Counted from the first letter of the stretch, positions 38,730 to 50,900 are shown. The stretch is DNA of 64,000 bases from Candidatus Melainabacteria bacterium (GCA_022009935.1 CP091731.1:1932897-1996896); one strand, 5' to 3'. Program-made: numbers and translations. The notes: a model not told the origin generated them from the letters alone.

Positions 38730-41439
38730 ATGGCAGAAGTAGAAACAAAATTTCAAAGTGTTTATTCGGCATTTATTGAGTCAAAACGACTTGAAAGTTT
38801 TGTTGATGACAAAAGTTTACTTCCGTTTATGCATCATCAACTGCAAAAATTTATCCCTATCAGGTTGCTGCTGCTCGTTTTGCTCTTAGGTCTGATTATT
38901 TAAAGGGCTGCATTTTATGTGATGAGGCAAGTTTAGGTAAAACATACGAGGCTCTTTTGGTAGCTTGTCAAAAGTGGTACGAGGGGAAAGAAAATATACT
39001 TGTAATTTTACCGCATAACCTTTTGCAACAATGGTTTAGAAAATTAGAAAAAGATTTTTCAACTGTTCCCTATGTTTTTTGGAACAATTCAAGAGAATTG
39101 CCGGAGGATGAAGGCATTGTTATTGCAACTTATGAAACTGCAAACAGATATCCTATGACAATGAAACAACGGAATTGGGATTTAATAATTTTTGATGAAG
39201 CTGATGTTTTATCCAAGCCCGAAAACAAAATGGTGCGAACATTGAAAGATGCCGTGGGGCAAGCATTTAAACTTTTACTTACTCCAACCCCTATTACTAA
39301 AGACATTAGAGATATTTACGGACTAATCCATTTTATTGATGAAAGTGTTTTGCCTGATCCTGATTGGTTTTATAAAAGATATTTCAGAAAACCTGAAAAT
39401 TACCATAGAGCTTACTGAATGGGTTTCACAATTTTGTTTCAGAACTTTAAAATGCCAAACAACCGATTATGTAAATTTCACTCGTAGAATACCATTTACA
39501 GTTAACTATAAAATTTCAAAAGAAGAAAAAACTAATTTACGACCTTATAGATGCTTATATAAAATCTGATGATAAAATTGCCTATCCTGATATGGATGAA
39601 TACAATTTAACTTTAGCAATGTTCAAATCAATATCATCTTCTCCGAGAGCATTTTCAAATTTTTAGAAGAACCGATAAAAAGAACTTACGGTCATGAGAA
39701 AAAAGTTTTAGAAGAAATTAAAAGTTTGGTTGATAATATCCATATCAATTCAAAATGACAGACCTTTTAAAAATTCTAAAAGTTACATTCCGTCATCTTA
39801 AAACTGCAAAAATCTAACCGAAAAACAATAATTTTTGTTGAAAATAATTTGAGTCTTGATTATGTTTTCAAAATAATTTTGGCAGAAGGTTATAAAACCA
39901 TAAAATATAAAGATGTTGATTCAATTGAACAGTTTAGATTTGATGATGAAATTGAAATATTGGTTGCTAACGATAAAGCGGCGAAAGGAATTGACTTAGA
40001 ATTTTGTCCCGTAATTGTTAATTATGACTTACCGTACGATTCAATGAAAATTGAGCAGAGAATTTGTCGCTGCCACCGTCAGGGGCAAAAATCCGACGTT
40101 TTTGTTATAAATATGCTAAGTGATAAAAACTTTGCTGATGTTCGAATATTAGAACTCATAAATAAACGATTAAAACAGTTTAACGAGATATGGGGTATGT
40201 CTGACGATATTTTGGGAAATTTTAACGCAAAACCACGTGAAGTTTTAAAACAATTCCGACATAAAAAAGAAGTTCAAGAGGATTTTAAATCAAACTTAGA
40301 AACGCATAGAACTGCAAATGACGAATTAGTAAAAAGAACAGAAGATGTACTATTTACAACTTTTTCAAAATCAGTTTCTGATAAAGTTTCAATTGAGCCA
40401 AAAGATATTGAAAAACAAATAGATAAAATAAATTCTGATTTATGGGAGCTTGTCAAATTCTATTTCACTAATCAGCGTGATTTTTATGCAGTTGATGATG
40501 TAGAAAAAACCTTAACAAGAGTCAAATATGGTGAACGCATAACAGGTTATAATGAAGAAGGAAATAAAATCATTGAACCGAGTAGTTTCCTTTATTATTA
40601 CAATACCGGCAGTCGTTCAAAATACTATGAAGGACACGAAAAATACGGACTATCAAAAGATTTCAAACCTTATTACGATAGAATAACTTACACATCTCCA
40701 CTTGTAAAAGGTCTATTTAGCGAATGGAATTGGACTTTTTCAAAGGAAGCAAAAATTTATGTCGATAAAAATATTGAGCCTGTTCAAATGGGGTTTTATT
40801 ATGTAAATTTAACATCAAATGAAGGGTATTTAGACACAAAACATCTTTTTAATTGGGCAGACTTTATCTGGTGATATTTTGTCTGATGAAAAATGTAGGG
40901 ATTTATTAGATTTACCTGTTGTCGAAATTGAGAATATGGATAAAATACAAGCATTTGGCGGTTGTACCGATTTTCTTTCAGTCGGCAATTTAGATTTTAA
41001 AATAGACCGAAATAAAATTATTGAAGAATATATTTTAAGTAAACAAGGTTTTTTTGCTTTTGAAGCAGAAAGAATAAAAATGCTTGCGGGTCGAAAAAAA
41101 GCAAATCTTGAACTGCATTTGAAAGACCTTAAAACAGAAGTTGAAGAACTAAAGAAAAAACTTAATGACAAGTTAACTGATAGACTTGAAGAACTGCAAA
41201 TTACAAAACAATTAAGAATTATAGAAAATGATTTGCGAAAACAAGAAAACGACTTGTTTTTCGATACTGCACAGGTTGATGTTGATACAGAAAACGAAAT
41301 TGCAGAATTAACTAAAAAGAATCGTTTTCAAGCTAATCCTAATTGTTTCTTTAAATTGTATTTTGTACCAATGCCGCAAGAACAAATTATTGAAGAACCC
41401 AAAGATCCGTTGGATAGGTATAGGATTGGAAAACATTAA
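38730..41439 (+). CDS. SNF2-type helicase, defence candidate
   Basis: Reconstructed, about 900 aa. N-terminal helicase: Q-like IYPYQVAAARFAL, Walker A CDEASLGKTYEALL, motif II LIIFDEADVLSKP, motif III LLTPTP. Second RecA domain: IFVENNLSLDYVF, AAKGIDLEFCPVIVNYDLPYDSMKIEQRICRCHRQGQ (motifs V and VI, RapA/SNF2 like). The C-terminal third is a helical coiled coil (LKTEVEELKKKLNDKLTDRLEELQ); no nuclease is visible. At least six indels (near 38845, 39415, 39540, 39655, 39760, 39815 and 40865) break it. Two small proteins precede it; it is probably a multi-gene system rather than a chromosomal repair enzyme. Confidence 0.7.
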
Positions 41440-42099
41440 ATTTTTTGAGAAGTCCAATCAATAAGTTTTTTGTAAAGGCTTTCAAGTTCATTTTCATTAT
41501 TATAATCAATTTGTTTTCTATTTATACAGATATCTAAAATTTCTTTATCTGTACCATTTAAACATTCAACTAATTCTTTTTTTAGTTTTTATATAAATAT
41601 TATTTTCAACAAAATATTTAGCCTGCAAAATAAAAAATGTCATTTTGTATAGACTTTGCAAATCTACTGCATAATTAGTTGAATGCACAAAACTATGAAC
41701 AGCCGCATGGTATAAGGTTTCAGAACTTGTCTTGATTGATTTTTTGATATCTTCAATACTTGGCGGTTGGATTATATCTTCTAAATTCCCAACTAAAGAT
41801 TTTGTGTCATAGAAAAATTGAAATAAATCACATTTAGAGCAGTTTTGCAGTTCCTTTTTCCCTGATATAAAACCACAAGCAAGTTCTTTGTTTGACATTT
41901 CATCTATAATTTTTCGATACTCTTTTAAATCTTCAAAACTTAATTTATCCAAAATAACAACCAAATCAATATCGCTTTCAGGAGTTGCTTCACCTCTGTT
42001 GTAACTTCCTTGAAGTCCGACAAAAAGTAATTTTTCTTTAAAACTTTTTTGCAGTTTTTCTATTGCTAAATTCAACCATTCATCAATTTTGATTGTCAT
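41436..42099 (-). CDS. nucleotidyltransferase-domain protein
   Basis: About 220 aa. The Pol beta-type motif FVGLQGSYNRGEATPESDIDLVV (GS ... D.D, residues about 27-49) is followed by a helical region typical of MNT/HEPN-linked or stand-alone NTases (LYHAAVHSFVHSTNYAVDL). One indel near 41580 shifts the last 45 codons. It converges on the helicase with a 4-bp overlap. A MenT/MNT-like toxin or antitoxin role is possible but unproven. Confidence 0.6.
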
Positions 42100-42181
42100 T
42101 ATAAAGCACCTCGTAGTTAATACTTTTGCTTTGATTTTACTACAAAAACAAAAAGATATTTTTTATAGTAAAATACGAAAT

Positions 42182-42713
42182 ATGGAAAAGACATTAAGCA
42201 AGAACGATTTTTATAATTGGGCATATTCTGATTTGTTAGTAAATAATCAGAGGGGTCATTTAGCTGAATTTATTGTTGCAAAAGCCTTAAATATTGATTC
42301 TCAAAAACGTTTGGAATGGGATCCTTATGATTTGAAATACAATAATATTAAAATTGAAATCAAAAGTTGTGCTTACGTACAGGCTTGGGAACAAAAACAG
42401 TTTTCTAAAATTTCATTTGATATTGCCCCTACAAGATTATATGATTATGAAAAAAGAATGTTATAGTGATGAGTGTAAACGGCAAGCAGACATTTATATT
42501 TTCTGTTTGTTAAAGCACAAAGACAGAGAAACTATTAACCCATTGAATATGGAACAATGGGAGTTTTATATAGCTACAACTTCGTTTTTAAATTTGCATT
42601 TTGAAAATCAAAAGCAAATTGCATTATCGAAATTAACAAAAAATAATATTGAGCCTTTAAAATATAATCAAATTAAACCTTTTATTGACAACTCAACCCT
42701 GAAAGTTAAATAA
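42182..42713 (+). CDS. PD-(D/E)xK-like nuclease domain protein
   Basis: About 177 aa. RGHLAEFIVAKALNI, then EWDPYDLKYNNIKIEIKSCAYVQAW: conserved E in the first helix, D, and E-I-K form the E...D...ExK nuclease pattern found in restriction endonuclease-like proteins. The C-terminal half is reached through an indel near 42465. It has its own region between the NTase and a small minus-strand gene. Confidence 0.6.
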
Positions 42714-42870
42714 TTTTTATGGTGTAATCTTCGATTTCAAAAAGCCCTTTTGCTTCTTCAAAAGTAGTTATAATATATTTTCTGTCAAAATTTGAAACTT
42801 CGCACCAATGCTCTTGATAGTATCGGTTTGCATCTTCAATTAAATCTGCTTTTGTTGCAAAAAATTTCAT
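42706..42870 (-). CDS. hypothetical 54-aa protein
   Basis: Small intact ORF: MKFFATKADLIEDANRYYQE then FDRKYIITTFEEAKGLFEIED. The pattern looks like a compact DNA-mimic or regulator, but no family is recognised. It converges with an 8-bp overlap on the nuclease-like gene. Beyond it, 42871-43041 holds only a doubtful 28-codon plus-strand ORF (42946-43032). Confidence 0.4.
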   Translation of the reverse strand: MKFFATKADLIEDANRYYQEHWCEVSNFDRKYIITTFEEAKGLFEIEDYTIKII

Positions 42871-43045
42871 CTTCACTACATCCTTTGTTGTCAATTTTTA
42901 TTATCATTTAAACCTCCTTTGAAAATTTTCCAAAGGCATACTAAAATGAAATATCAAGAAATGGAATTTTATGTGTACAAAACGTATCATAAAATTTTAA
43001 AACCAAAAAGAAAAATGCAAGCATTAAAGTAAAAAACTTTGTTTG

Positions 43046-43097
43046 TTTTGCCCAAAATAGTCAGACCATCTGACCTAAGTAGTCAAACCATGTGACC
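43046..43097. repeat. left copy of 23-bp boundary motif and tandem 22-bp repeat
   Basis: TTTTGCCCAAAATAGTCAGACCA starts at 43046. A tandem pair TAGTCAGACCATCTGACC (43058) and TAGTCAAACCATGTGACC (43080) sits 22 bp apart, with 16 of 18 bases identical. The first 23 bp recur at 60748-60770 in the same orientation with three mismatches. This could be transposon-end DNA, an operator or an attachment site. Confidence 0.6.
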
Positions 43098-43104
43098 TTT
43101 TACA

Positions 43105-43240
43105 ATAGAAAAGGTTAGTTTGATATTTTTTTGTAAAGTCCGCTTGTTGTTTGAGTTTTAGCGGTCGGAAGTTGTTTAATTATGGAATTATCAAACTAAT
43201 CTTTCTTGCACTTTATCTGCATTTTAACTGCTCGCACTTT
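43105..43240. repeat. 136-bp perfect direct repeat, copy 1
   Basis: Identical base for base to 43263-43398. Each copy begins with a forward site GGTTAGTTTGATATT and has an inverted site ATTATCAAACTAATC about 75 bp further, giving a pair of facing protein-binding sites. It lies upstream of a Mu-type transposase, where Mu has transposase end sites and internal operators. Confidence 0.85.
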
Positions 43241-43262
43241 TTGTATTAGTTCAATCACATTG

Positions 43263-43398
43263 ATAGAAAAGGTTAGTTTGATATTTTTTTGTAAAGTCCG
43301 CTTGTTGTTTGAGTTTTAGCGGTCGGAAGTTGTTTAATTATGGAATTATCAAACTAATCTTTCTTGCACTTTATCTGCATTTTAACTGCTCGCACTTT
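43263..43398. repeat. 136-bp perfect direct repeat, copy 2
   Basis: Second copy, offset by 158 bp; the 22-bp segment between the copies is unique. No ORF spans the pair. Confidence 0.85.
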
Positions 43399-43420
43399 CA
43401 CTTTATTTTCAATGCTTTTC

Positions 43421-43459
43421 GGTAGTTTGATATTTTACGGTTAGTTTGATATTTTACGG
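43421..43459. promoter_or_regulatory. two tandem transposase/repressor-type sites
   Basis: TAGTTTGATATTTTACGGT occurs twice (43423 and 43441), one helical-turn multiple apart and about 90 bp before the transposase start. Together with the sites inside the 136-bp repeats this makes six copies of a TTAGTTTGATATTT-like box in 350 bp. They are probably binding sites for the transposase or for a repressor such as the XRE proteins at 61 kb (inference). Confidence 0.6.
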
Positions 43460-43547
43460 TCATCTGAAAATTTTGTTAACACATTTTGACACAATGGTCG
43501 GAAGTCGTGTTCCAATTTTTTATCTTCAGAGGTAATGTTGTTGTGCC

Positions 43548-45540
43548 ATGAATAATATATATATAAATATAAAAGATGTAGCAGAAGCAAAGGGATTAAA
43601 AAGCACCCGTTCACTTCGTTTGGAACTGAATAAAATGAAAGTAAATATATTTCAAGAGAGATTAAAGTCAATGGCGGCACTTCTTATGAAATATTGTTTT
43701 CGAGTTTAGAACCTGAACTTCAGGATAAATTACGAAAAAACGAAAAGAAAACAACAGCACTTGTTCCTTTGAATTATCAACCACCGCAGTTTGTTTCGGA
43801 TCAATCAAAAATGACTGCTAATTTTAGATTAAACATTGTATTGGCATTAATTAAATTTAGAAGAAAATACTCAATAAAAAACAAGCTGATTCAGATTTTT
43901 TGGATTTATATAATTCAGGATTATATCTTCCAAAAGCATACAAATTTATCGGCTCAATATCTCTTGGAACTTTGCATCGTTGGTTGCGAAAATATGAAAA
44001 ACACGAGAGTGCAGAGTGCTTACAACCTAATTATAAATACTCTAAACAGGGAGAATATAATTCGATTCTAAATGATGAAATGAAACAAATATTATTAACT
44101 TTATTACTTCATCCAAGCAGATATAATTACGGAAAAGCAATTAAATTAACAAAAGAGATATTAAAAAAACGAGGTTATGAACATCTTCCCTGTGATTTAT
44201 CATTTAAAAGATATGCCGAGAATTTTAGAAAAAAATAACTACGCAGAATGGGTTTTATGCAGAGAGGGAATGAAGGCATATCACGATAAAGTCGAACCGT
44301 ATATTGAAAGGGATATTTCTAAAATTGAAGTTGGGGATGTAATTGTAGCTGATGGTCATGTTCTAAACTTTCAAGTAATAAATCCATTTACAGGCAAGCC
44401 AACGAGAGCAACTCTCGTTGGCTTTTTAGATTGGAAGAGTACGGCTTTAGTTGGGTATGAAATTATGATGACTGAAAGCACTCAATGTATAGCTTCTGCA
44501 TTAAGGAATGCAATTATTAATTTAGGTTTGATTCCGAAAGTTGTCTATCAGGATAACGGAAAAGCATTCAAATCTCGTTTCTTCCAAAATGTAGACTTTG
44601 AAGAAGATTTGTTTAACGGAGTTTATGCAAACTTAAATATACATTCAGTTTTTGCAAAACCTTACAATGCAAGAGCCAAAGTAATCGAAAGATTTTTCAG
44701 GGAATTTCAGGAAGAACTTGAAAAGGGAATGCCAAGCTACATTGGAACTTCAATTGAAGATAAGCCGGCGTGGTTAAAAAGAGGTGAGAAACTCCACGCA
44801 GAATGGCATAAAAATTAACAGATAATCATATTCCGACAGTTTCGGAAGCATCTAAATATATTAATAGTTGGATTGAATTTCATAATAATCAACCCTGTCC
44901 AAACGATAGAACTAAAACAATCAAAGAGTGTTTAAATAGCATTCAAAAAGCAAGTCATTGATGTTCAAAGGCTCGATGATTTAATGATGAAAACTGAAGG
45001 TAGAACTATTAATAAACATGGAATTACATTCTTAAATATGCATTACAGAAGCGAGGCAATTCTTGGTATCCGAGACAAAGTAAATATTAGATACAGTCTG
45101 TTTGATTTATCAAAAGTCAATGTTTATTCTAAAAAAGGCGAGTTTTTATGTGTTGCTCACAGAGTTCAAAAAGTGCATCCTATGGCTCGTGTTCTTGGAA
45201 CTGTAAAAGATATGGAAGAATACAAGTATCAATATGAAAAACAACAAAAATTAAGAATAGATTAGTAAAACAAATAAAAAAAACATTTCCAAAAGAGGAA
45301 CTTCAGGTTTTAGATATTGTTCCTGAACCAACACTTGAAATTGAACAGTTTGAACTTGAAAAAACTGTTCGTGAACATAAATTAACCCCACGTGAAAAAC
45401 AAATGAATAAACCGATGTTTGATTCTGATTTTGAAAAATACGAGTGGTTAATGAATAACGGGTGTACCAATCCTGAAGATAGGAAATGGCTCGCAGATTA
45501 TATTAGAAGTAATGAATACAACAACTTATATGGAGGTTAG
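43548..45540 (+). CDS. Mu-type DDE transposase (MuA-like)
   Basis: Reconstructed, about 660 aa. N-terminal winged helix (NIKDVAEAKGLKSTRSLRLEL) with SREIKVNGG, then the helical DNA-binding part (SLGTLHRWLRKYEKH). The rve core has VIVADGHVLNFQV (Asp, residue about 268), KVVYQDNGKAFKS (Asp, about 335) and AKVIERFFREFQEEL (Glu, about 383). The C-terminal barrel NKHGITFLNMHYRSEAIL with DKVNIRYSLFDLSKVNVYS completes the MuA order. Five or so indels (near 43650, 43875, 44235, 44815, 44945 and 45262) split it. It would catalyse strand transfer of the element ends. Confidence 0.9.
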
Positions 45541-45543
45541 TAG

Positions 45544-46278
45544 ATGAAAACAAATGTATTTGTAAAAACAAAAAATGTAAAACGGCTCGTAGCCTTGCTT
45601 GATGAGGTTCAAAAACTTCCGCCTAATATTCCAAAATTAGCATTAGTTTATGGTGAGCACGGATTAGGTAAAACTCACTCTGTAATTTGGTGGGCAACAA
45701 GAAATGATGCAATTTACGTTAGAGCAAATAATGAAATGACTCAGAATGGTTTATTGAAAGCAATAGCAGAAGAACTTGGCGAACGTTCATTTTTTATGAT
45801 GCAAGATAATTACAATTTAATATTAAAACATTTAAAATCTGAATCTAAAATAATCATAGTCGATGAAGTTGATTATCTCATCGGAAATAAGCATGTCATT
45901 GAGATTTTAAGGGATATTCAAGATAACACAGGAACACCAATTGTTTTAGTCGGAATGGGATTTGTGGATAAGAAAATATCTAGATTTAAACACTTTGACG
46001 ATAGAATTTACAAAAAATTAAAGTTTGAACATTTTGATAAAAACGACATCAAAGAAATTCTTGAATCAATGACAGAACTTAATTTTACTGATGATGCAAT
46101 AACTTATCTTGCAACACGTACCAATCAATTTAGACAACTTGTAAAAGTAGTCAATAAAATTGAAAAGGTTGCTGAAACTAATCAAATTAAAGAACTTGAC
46201 GAACAATTATTGAAAGGAATAATTTATGAAAGACAAAGTATTAAAACTCTGCCGAAGATTGAAAAGTTGTACGCTTAA
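45544..46278 (+). CDS. MuB/TnsC-like AAA+ transposition ATPase
   Basis: Intact, 244 aa. Walker A VYGEHGLGKTHS (residues 35-46), Walker B SKIIIVDEVDYL (101-112), sensor 1 VLVGMG. A C-terminal helical lid follows (ATRTNQFRQLVKVVNKIE). It begins 3 bp after the transposase. In Mu, MuB captures target DNA and stimulates MuA. Pairing of the two in order and spacing shows an active-type transposition module. Confidence 0.9.
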   Translation: MKTNVFVKTKNVKRLVALLDEVQKLPPNIPKLALVYGEHGLGKTHSVIWWATRNDAIYVRANNEMTQNGLLKAIAEELGERSFFMMQDNYNLILKHLKSESKIIIVDEVDYLIGNKHVIEILRDIQDNTGTPIVLVGMGFVDKKISRFKHFDDRIYKKLKFEHFDKNDIKEILESMTELNFTDDAITYLATRTNQFRQLVKVVNKIEKVAETNQIKELDEQLLKGIIYERQSIKTLPKIEKLYA

Positions 46279-46909
46279 TGATTTATCTGCATTTATTGAA
46301 ATTGATGAAAAAATCATTGAAACAATTCTTTTATATTTAGAGCAAGAAGGCTTAATTCAAAATCAAAACGGATTAATTACTATCGCAGAAACAAAGAAAA
46401 AGAAAAGTGATATAAATAATAAAAACCTTCATCTTATGTTTCAATATAGAACTGATGAGGAAATTGATATTCTTTTAAAAGGTTTTTGTTTGGAAATACC
46501 CCCACAAAAATTATGTAAATTCTTAAACATACAATATCAATGCGTTTGTGATTATTACTGTCTTTTTAGAAAAAACATTTATAATCGCCAATTCAAGAAT
46601 TTAATAAATTTGTTTATGGAAAAACCACAAATCGGCAGATATAGGACATTTTACAATAAGTTCGCATTTTTCTATATTTACAATAATCAAGTTTTTGTGA
46701 GTGAAAAATTGCTCAGAGCCTCATTAGAAAAGAATTACAACAAAGATGAAATTAGAGAATTTAAAAGAATGTATTGTTATCTTTCAAGAATTGAAAGTCA
46801 CAATATTAATCAGAATTTTATGTACTATCGCCTTGCTGAGTATATCTGGAGAAGAGAAAAAAGACTTTGACTATCTTTATGATGATTTAAAAAATAAGCT
46901 AATTTATTA
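46226..46909 (+). CDS. third transposition-module protein, wHTH N-terminus
   Basis: About 227 aa. It starts inside the MuB-like gene (53-bp overlap), so it belongs to the module. Residues 1-60 are a winged helix (LKLCRRLKSCTLNDLSAFIEIDEKIIETILLYLEQEG). The remainder is basic and aromatic (FNIQYQCVCDYYCLF-like, IGRYRTFYNKFAFFYIYNN). An indel near 46853 changes the tail, whose corrected end is EEKKDFDYLYDDLKNKLIY. I do not recognise the family; by position it could be a target selector or regulator. Confidence 0.55.
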
Positions 46910-46953
46910 ATATTTAGCATAAACATTTAGGGTATAATCATAACTTAAAGAAA

Positions 46954-47918
46954 TTAGTCTTCAACAAGCCAATGACCATTTTTATCGGCACCAATACGTT
47001 TTATTAATCCGTTTTCTTGGAGTTTTTTCATATTTAAAATTATATTTTTTCTTGCAATTCCAACAATAACGGCAAGTTCTTCTTGTGTAACATACGGATT
47101 TTCTTTAATTGCATCAATAATTTTCTGCTGATTTACAGTAACTTTTACAGAAACTTTTTGAGTAACCCTTTTTTCTGTTTCAATAATTTCTTCTATTGTA
47201 TTCAAGATTAAAGAAAGCATAAATTCTATAAATTTGGTGCTATTTGCATCACTGTCACTTACCCCAAGAACATTATAATATTCTTTTTGATTTTATTTTA
47301 TTAATGTTTCAACAGGAAGCCATGCAAATATTTCTTTCCATTCTTTCAATATTACAGTTTGCCACAAACGCCCCATTCTACCATTCCCATCTTGGAACGG
47401 GTGAATAAACTCAAATTCGTAGTGAAATAAGTAGATGTACATCACTTTCTTTTAACCATTTGAATAAGTCAAACATAAGTTCTTGAACTCTATCGGCGGG
47501 TGGTGCAAGATGAACAACTTTTTCACCGTCAAATATTCCTACTCCATCGGTTCTGTATTTACCGTTTCTTTCTACTAAATCTTGCATCATAAGTTTATGT
47601 GCTTTTAGTAAAGTCTTTTTCGTTATACGGATTAAGAGATAAAAGCAAATCATAAGCTTGAATTGAATTTTTTACTTCTTTAATTTCATTAGGATTACCA
47701 AGTACGTGTTTATCTTCAATTATTGCCGTAATTTGTTTTAGGTTTAAACTATTATTTTCAATAGCAAGAGATGAATGAATAGTTTTAATTCGGTTTTCTT
47801 TTCTCCACTTTATATGATAAGGATTATTTTGAAGATAATTTATTTCTCCAATTTTTTCCGAAATGTTAGAGATAAGTTCAATTATTTTTGATGTAATTTC
47901 AAATGGTGTTTTATACAT
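46954..47918 (-). CDS. Fic protein with wHTH
   Basis: Reconstructed, about 320 aa. The N-terminal inhibitory helix (SSLAIENNSL, S/T-x3-E-N type) is followed by HKLMMQDLVERNGKYR, the Fic core HPFQDGNGRMGRLW, and a C-terminal winged helix (QEELAVIVGIARKNIILNMKKL). It is an AMP-transferase self-inhibited by its N-terminal helix. Indels lie near 47610, 47415, 47300 and 47225. It starts 2 bp after the end of hsdR in the same operon, so it is linked to the type I system. Confidence 0.8.
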
Positions 47919-47920
47919 TT

Positions 47921-50900
47921 TTATATTCCCTTGTTTCTTAATTCGTTATAAACATCTGCCAATAATAATTCTTTTATAAATTTAAGTTTATCTGCGTTTT
48001 CAAATAAACCTTTAAAGAAGCTGTCGTTTTCTTCATAACGATTAATAGCAATATCGTTGAATTGTTTATCATAAAGTGTTTTAAATGCAGTTTTATCACC
48101 TGATTTGGCAGAATTAGCCATTTGCTCATTCTTCATCATATCAGCTTTTAATTGTGCAAGAACTTTATCTTGTTCAGTAAAGGTTGTACCGAATTTCTTG
48201 TTGAATTTATCAAGTATTTCAGACAGACTTCCCTTTTCTTTTTCTTCACTACCCGATCCGGCACCACCTTTTATTCCAGGAACAACACCTTCAGTTTTTT
48301 CTAATGTTATATTACCTTCAGCTGTTTTTTGAAGTTTGTAATATTCAAGCAATAACGCATCTTCTAAATTAATTTTTTCAGAATTATTTTTAGGTAATAA
48401 TTTAGTCAAGTATTTGGTAAAGACATATAGTTTTTTGATGTCTTTATCAAACATTCTGCATATTTGCGTGATGAAAGAATAAGACCTGTTAAACCCATGT
48501 ATTAATGACTTAAATTCGTCTTTTGTTTATCTTCTAATGCCTCATATCTTTCAATCGCAGGCTTTAATATCGGTGAAAGTATGCTTAATGTAGGAATCGT
48601 TTTTTGATAGAATTTCTTTGCAAATTCTTCAACTTCTCTTTCTTGATATATATGAAAATCGTCTAATTGTCGTTTAAGTGTATAAATCAAGTTTGGATCA
48701 GTTTCATCTTCAAGAACAGTTGCCTCATAGAACGGTTGAAATGCTCTTTGTATTTCTTCTTGTGTGTTAGCAAAGTCAAGAACAAAAGTATCTTCTTTGC
48801 CTCTTGTTGTTCTATTAAGTCTTGATAATGTTTGAACTGCTTTTACACTATTTAATTTTTTATCAACAAACATTGTATGAAGTAGTGGCTCGTCAAATCC
48901 GGTTTGATATTTTTCTGCAACAATAAGCATATCAAACTCATCATGGAAGTATTTTTTTGAGTTGGTTTTCCTTAATAACTTCACCGCCTTTTGTTTTATT
49001 GATTTTTTCTTCAGTCCACTCTTGTCCTTCATCTTCAAGACTTCCCGAAAATGCTACTAATACATCCAAATCAGTATAGTTATGTTCTTGTATGTATCTT
49101 CTGAACTCAAATAAATATCTTACTGCGTGTAATCTTGATGCAGTAACTACCATAGCCTTTGCTTTGCCGTCTATTTTATTTTTGGTAACTTCTCTAAAGT
49201 GTTCAATTATAATCGCAGTTTTTGAGCAATATTATGAGGGTGTAAACTTTCAAATCTTGAAACGGCTCTTGCACCTTTCGCTTTATCATATTCTGGATCG
49301 CCTTCAATTTTCTTTGCTATTTTATAATATTGTCTATATGTCGTATAATTTTGAAGAACATCTAAAATAAACCCTTCTTCAATAGCCTGTCGCATTGAAT
49401 AAATATGAAACGGTCTATATTTTCCGTTTTCTTGTTTTTCACCAAATAATTGTAATGTCTTATTTTTAGGTGTAGCAGTAAAAGCAAAGAAAGATATATT
49501 TTTGTGCATACCATGAGTTGACAATTCTTTTACCAAATTATCTTCGTAATCTTCCATTTTGCTTTCTTCTTCGGCTTCCTCTCTTGCGTATTGTTCTAGC
49601 ACTTCTTCCGTATCACCTAATGCAACTTTTAATTTTTTAGCAGCCGTACCCGATTGAGAAGAATGTGCCTCATCTACAATTACTGCGTATCTTTTTCCTG
49701 TTGCTTGAACATCTTGATAGATGTATGGGAATTTCTGCAAAGTTGTAATAATAATTTTTGCACCGTCATTAAGAGCAGTCTTTAAACTTTCAGAGCCTTT
49801 TGTTATTGGTCTTACAACTCCGTCAATATGGTCGAACTGATAAATTGTATCTTGTAATTGGCTATCAAGAATTTTTCTATCAGTAACAACGATAACAGAA
49901 TTGAAGATAACTTCGTCATTTTTATCGTGTAAACTTTGTAATCTATGAGCAAGCCAAGCTATAGAGTTTGATTTTCCACTACCGGCACTATGTTGAATTA
50001 AGTAGTTTTTGCCACTACCGTTTTCTTTTACATCTTCCAATAATTTAGTTACGACATCTAATTGGTGATAACGAGGGAATATCATAGTTTCTTTTTTGCC
50101 TGTTATCTTGCCGTCTTTGTCTTTTATATCTTCAACTTTAAGGTGCATATATTTTTGCAAGATTTCCATTAATGAATCTTTTTTCAAAACTCTTTTCCAA
50201 AGGTATGAGGTTAAATAATCATCTTCTATCTGTGGGTTCCCTTTACCACCTACATTTCCTGCACCGTTTGAACCTTGATTGAATGGCAAGAAATATGTGC
50301 TTGTTCCCTGTAATCTTGTAGTCATATAAACGTCATACAAATCAACTGCAAAATGTACTAAAACTCTTTTGCTTAAATTCAAACATTTTGTCTTTTGTGG
50401 CTCTATCGAATTTATATTGACTTATTGCGTTTGAAACATCTTGTCCGGTGAATTGATTTTTGAGTTCCATAGATACGACAAGGAATACCATTAAGCAAAA
50501 GAACAATATCAATACTTCTTTCATCTAACAAAGAAAATTTCATTTGACGAGTGCAATGCAAAATGTTTTGAGAATATCTTTTGTTATGTTCGGGATTCAT
50601 TCTTGTTTCGGGTTTAAAATAACATGGATAGAACTTTACACCTCTATCTTTAAAACCATGTCTTAAAACTTGCAACAAATTTGTAGCAGATACTTCTTCT
50701 TGAAATCTTCTTAAAAGAGCCTGTTCGGGATTGTTAAGATAATTTCGTGTATGTTTTTCCCATTCGGTTGGTTGAGTAGTTTTTATAAAATTGATAAAGG
50801 TATCTTCATCTAACGCAGAAGCTCTGTTTAGATGTTCGGGAATCCCTTTTTCATAACCACCTTCTGTTATGAAATAATTCTCAATCGCTTCTTCAAAATT

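Noticed and set aside
42946..43032. 28-codon plus-strand ORF
   Set aside because: Weak start signal and lysine-rich A/T-driven sequence with no partner; not supportable as a gene.
43105..43398. Repeats as a CRISPR array
   Set aside because: Only two 136-bp units with a 22-bp spacer, no short repeat-spacer pattern and no cas genes in the window.
1..46909. The transposase genes at 43.5-46.9 kb as the A and B genes of the prophage at 1-31 kb
   Set aside because: In Mu-like phages A and B precede gemA in the same direction; here they lie 43 kb after it, so a separate element is simpler, though a rearrangement cannot be excluded.
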